Source of the DNA: Bacteroidota bacterium
GTDB taxonomy: Bacteria > Bacteroidota > Bacteroidia > Flavobacteriales_F > PHOS-HE28
Direction of reading: 5' to 3'
Assembly: GCA_023428865.1 (NCBI GenBank)
Contig: JAEYWT010000126.1
Location: 1 to 8,172 of the forward strand
Length of the DNA: 8,172 nucleotides
Of the stretch, positions 5,313 through 8,172 are shown in pieces. Each line of letters opens with the position of its first letter. Within the stretch, counting starts at the first letter, position 1. The position numbers and the translations under genes were made by a program. The notes under the pieces were generated by a model. It did not search any database and was not told the origin of the DNA. It saw nothing but the letters and a program-made list of their open reading frames with translations.

Positions 5313-8172
5313 ATGGACAAGCGTTTCCCGCAGTACGATGAGCTCGACCTGCCCAAGGTCGCCGAGGAGGTGTTGAAGCAATGGGAGGCCGAGGACACTT
5401 TTGGCCAAAGCCTGGAGCTGCGTAAGGATGCGCCGCCCTTCGTGTTCTATGAAGGCCCACCCAGCGCCAACGGATTGCCCGGCATCCACCACGTGATGGC
5501 CCGCGCCATCAAGGACATCTTCTGCCGCTACCAGACCCAGAAGGGACACCGCGTGGACCGCAAGGCCGGTTGGGATACGCACGGCCTGCCTATCGAGCTC
5601 GGTGTGGAGAAGGAGCTCGGCATCACCAAGGAGGACATCGGCAAGAAGATCAGCATCGAGGAGTACAACGCAGCGTGCAAGAAGGCCGTGATGCGTTACA
5701 CCGATGTGTGGAACGACATGACGCGCCGCATCGGCTTCTGGCTCGACTTGGAGAAGCCGTACGTGACCTACCACACCAAGTACATCGAGAGCGTGTGGCA
5801 CCTGCTGAAGAAGTTGTACGACGAGGATCTGCTCTACAAAGGCTACACGATCCAGCCCTACAGCCCTGCGGCCGGCACGGGTCTTTCCTCACACGAGCTG
5901 AACCAGCCCGGCACTTACAAGCCGGTGAAGGACACCACCATCGTGGCGCAGTTCAAGGTGAAGCCGGACCACGCCAGCGAATTCCTGTTCAACGATGCGT
6001 TCGGTGAGGTCTTCATCCTCGCCTGGACCACCACGCCGTGGACCTTGCCCAGCAACACCGCGCTCACCGTGGGGCCGAAGCTGGAGTATGTGCGCGTGAA
6101 GACCTTCAACCCGTACACGCACGAGCCGCAGACCGTGGTGTTGGCGAAGGCGCGGTTGAACGCGTACTTCAACGAGAAGAACGAGAACGCCTCCTTCGAC
6201 GACTACAAGAAGGACGGCAAGAACATCCCGTGGACGATCGATGGTGAGTTCTACGGCCACCAGCTGGAAGGCGTGCGTTACGAGCAGTTGCTGCCCTACG
6301 CTGAACCCGAGGGCGGAGGTGATGCCTTCAAGGTGATCGGTGGTGATTTCGTGACGACCGAGGATGGTACCGGCGTTGTACACACTGCTCCGAGCTTCGG
6401 TGCGGACGATCAACGCGTGGCGCGTCAACACAACATCGGCTCGCTCACTCTTGTTGATCTGCGCGGTCGATTCAAGCCCGAGGTAACGGACTTCGCCGGT
6501 GAATTCGTGAAGGCGGAATACTACACCGCAGAAGACCTAGCCGCCGAAGCGAAGAAGCAAGGGCGCGACAAGTACCTCAGCGTGGACGAGCGCATCGCCA
6601 TCAAGCTGAAGACCGAGGGCCGCGCCTTCAAGGTGGAGAAGTACGAGCACAATTACCCGCACTGCTGGCGCACCGACAAGCCGATCCTCTACTACCCGCT
6701 GGACAGTTGGTTCGTGCGCGTGACCGCGAAGAAGGACCGGCTCATCGCGCTGAACAAGACCATCAACTGGAAGCCCGAGAGCACCGGCACGGGCCGCTTC
6801 GGCAATTGGTTGGAGAACCTGCAGGACTGGAACCTTTCGCGCAGCCGCTACTGGGGCATCCCGCTCCCGATCTGGCGCACGGCGGATGGCGATGAGGAAC
6901 TCTGCATCGGCTCATTGAAGCAGTTAAAGGAAGAGATCGCGCGTGCGTTGAAGGCCGGTGTGATGAAAGAGGATCCGTATGCCTCGTTCGACCCCGCCGA
7001 CATGAGCGATGCGAACTACGACCGCGTGGATCTTCATCGTCCGCACGTGGACAACATCGTGCTCGTCTCACCCAGCGGCAAACCGATGACCCGCGAGACC
7101 GACCTGATCGACGTGTGGTTCGACAGCGGGGCGATGCCCTACGCGCAGTGGCACTATCCCTTCGAGAACGAGGCCACCTTCAAGGAGAAGTTCCCCGCAG
7201 CCTTCATCGCAGAAGGTGTCGATCAGACACGCGGCTGGTTCTACACGCTGCACGCGATCGCCACGTTGACGCAGGATTCCGTTGCCTACAAGACCGTAGT
7301 GAGCAACGGCCTGGTGCTCGACAAGGTGGGCCAGAAGATGAGCAAGCGCCTGGGCAACGCCGTGGATCCATTCAAGACGCTGGACCAGTATGGTGCCGAC
7401 GCCGTGCGTTGGTACATGATCAGCAACGCCTCGCCCTGGGACAACCTGAAGTTCGATGCCGAGGGCATCACCGAGGTGCAGCGCAAGTTCTTCCGGGCGC
7501 TCTTCAACACCTACAACTTCTTCGCGCTGTACGCGAACATCGACGGCTTCGACGGAACCGGCGAGGTGACTTTGACGGAGAGCGACCGTTGGATCCTCTC
7601 GCGCTTGAACAGCGTGATGAAGCTCGCCGATACGAACTACGCCGACTACGAGCCCACCATCGCTGCGCGCGCCATCCAAGACTTTGTCGTCGAAGATCTG
7701 AGCAACTGGTATGTGCGCCTCAATCGCCGTCGCTTCTGGAAAGGCGAACTGGGGGCTGACAAGAACGCGGCGTTCCAAACGCTGCATCGTTGTTCGGAGG
7801 TGATCGCGATGCTGAGCGCACCGATCGCGCCATTCTTCAGCGACCGTCTCTATCGCGACCTCACCGGATCAAGCGTTCACTTGAGCGATTGGCCGAAGCA
7901 TGATGAGGCACTGATCGACACCGAACTGGAGCAACGCACCGCGCTTGCGCAGAAGCTGACGTCGTTGGTGTTGAGCATCCGCAAGAAGGAAGGCCACCGC
8001 GTGCGCCAGCCCTTGCAGAAGATGATGGTGCCGGTGATGGATGCCACGATGCGCACGCGCCTCGACGCGATCCGCGAACTGGTGTTGAGCGAGGTGAACG
8101 TGAAGGAGCTCGTGATCCTCGACGCGAGCGAAAGCAAGCTCACCAAGAAGATCAAACCCATCTTCCCCAAGC
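5313..8172 (+). CDS. ileS: Isoleucyl-tRNA synthetase, 3' end beyond the window
   Basis: IleRS charges tRNA-Ile with isoleucine in the cytoplasm and edits misactivated valine. The first 953 codons are present and open to the window edge; Bacteroidota enzymes usually run past 1100 residues, so the C-terminal part is missing only because the window ends. The catalytic part opens with FYEGPPSANGLPGIHHVMAR, where the class I signature HxGH is replaced by GIHH (57-60). The editing domain shows WTTTPWTLPSN (238-248) and GTGVVHTAPSFGADD (352-366). The core returns with WNLSRSRYWGIP (506-517), DVWFDSG (600-606), DQTRGWFYTLH and the second signature KMSKR (675-679). The anticodon-binding region includes NWYVRLNRRRFW (798-809) and SIRKKEGHRVRQPL (from 888). 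The sequence style fits the eukaryote-like IleRS2 group. ATG 5313 gives the expected N-terminus; only a weak AGAAAG precedes it. The 84 bases after the previous stop hold no strong promoter or T-box. Whether it is transcribed with the upstream gene is unclear. Confidence 0.97.
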   Translation, partial: MDKRFPQYDELDLPKVAEEVLKQWEAEDTFGQSLELRKDAPPFVFYEGPPSANGLPGIHHVMARAIKDIFCRYQTQKGHRVDRKAGWDTHGLPIELGVEKELGITKEDIGKKISIEEYNAACKKAVMRYTDVWNDMTRRIGFWLDLEKPYVTYHTKYIESVWHLLKKLYDEDLLYKGYTIQPYSPAAGTGLSSHELNQPGTYKPVKDTTIVAQFKVKPDHASEFLFNDAFGEVFILAWTTTPWTLPSNTALTVGPKLEYVRVKTFNPYTHEPQTVVLAKARLNAYFNEKNENASFDDYKKDGKNIPWTIDGEFYGHQLEGVRYEQLLPYAEPEGGGDAFKVIGGDFVTTEDGTGVVHTAPSFGADDQRVARQHNIGSLTLVDLRGRFKPEVTDFAGEFVKAEYYTAEDLAAEAKKQGRDKYLSVDERIAIKLKTEGRAFKVEKYEHNYPHCWRTDKPILYYPLDSWFVRVTAKKDRLIALNKTINWKPESTGTGRFGNWLENLQDWNLSRSRYWGIPLPIWRTADGDEELCIGSLKQLKEEIARALKAGVMKEDPYASFDPADMSDANYDRVDLHRPHVDNIVLVSPSGKPMTRETDLIDVWFDSGAMPYAQWHYPFENEATFKEKFPAAFIAEGVDQTRGWFYTLHAIATLTQDSVAYKTVVSNGLVLDKVGQKMSKRLGNAVDPFKTLDQYGADAVRWYMISNASPWDNLKFDAEGITEVQRKFFRALFNTYNFFALYANIDGFDGTGEVTLTESDRWILSRLNSVMKLADTNYADYEPTIAARAIQDFVVEDLSNWYVRLNRRRFWKGELGADKNAAFQTLHRCSEVIAMLSAPIAPFFSDRLYRDLTGSSVHLSDWPKHDEALIDTELEQRTALAQKLTSLVLSIRKKEGHRVRQPLQKMMVPVMDATMRTRLDAIRELVLSEVNVKELVILDASESKLTKKIKPIFPK

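Noticed and set aside
4706..5341. Forward-strand overlapping frame running from the exported-protein gene into ileS.
   Set aside because: It overlaps two well-supported genes in a different frame, has no domain and simply reads the GC-rich repeats of the basic tail.
7068..7787. Long reverse-strand reading frame inside the isoleucyl-tRNA synthetase gene.
   Set aside because: It is opposite conserved synthetase motifs (DVWFDSG, KMSKR, NWYVRLN) and has no recognisable domain of its own.

Overview
The window looks like chromosomal DNA of a fairly GC-rich member of the Bacteroidota, possibly one of the uncultured high-GC Flavobacteriales. Three things point there: the isoleucyl-tRNA synthetase has the Bacteroidota-style N-terminus, a TAnnTTTG box sits in front of the first gene, and the Trp/Tyr-rich exported protein resembles hypothetical proteins I know only from that phylum. 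Weak or absent Shine-Dalgarno sequences fit as well. The assignment is by eye, not by search. All convincing genes lie on the + strand.

Layout. Bases 1-279 hold no convincing gene. They form a repeat-rich leader, possibly a copy of a dispersed intergenic element, and end in an AT-rich stretch with a TAnnTTTG promoter box. Then come a pirin-family (YhhW-like) cupin with a Tat-like N-terminus (280-1140) and a YceI-family lipid-binding protein (1203-1754), closed by a probable hairpin terminator (1777-1810). A second block holds an AlgI-like MBOAT O-acyltransferase (1916-3316) and, after a single base, a membrane-anchored SGNH-hydrolase-like protein (3318-4169). Next is a secreted protein of unknown function (4224-5228) with an acidic N-terminal domain, an aromatic middle and a very basic Arg/Pro/Thr tail. 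The window ends inside ileS (from 5313), whose class I signature is GIHH instead of HxGH.

How they work together. The pirin/YceI pair looks like a small operon of stress- or redox-associated proteins. The MBOAT/SGNH pair is the usual two-part arrangement for moving acyl (normally acetyl) groups across the inner membrane onto an extracytoplasmic glycan; no glycan biosynthesis gene is visible here, so the substrate is unknown. The exported aromatic/basic protein follows in the same direction and could share transcription with the pair, but nothing shows a functional link. ileS is a housekeeping gene.

I found no RNA gene, CRISPR array, insertion sequence or clear horizontal-transfer boundary, and no obviously undescribed system. 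The best leads are the altered synthetase signature, the Tat-like pirin with a possibly leaderless promoter, the orphan MBOAT/SGNH pair with its unusual downstream exported protein, and the repeat-like leader.
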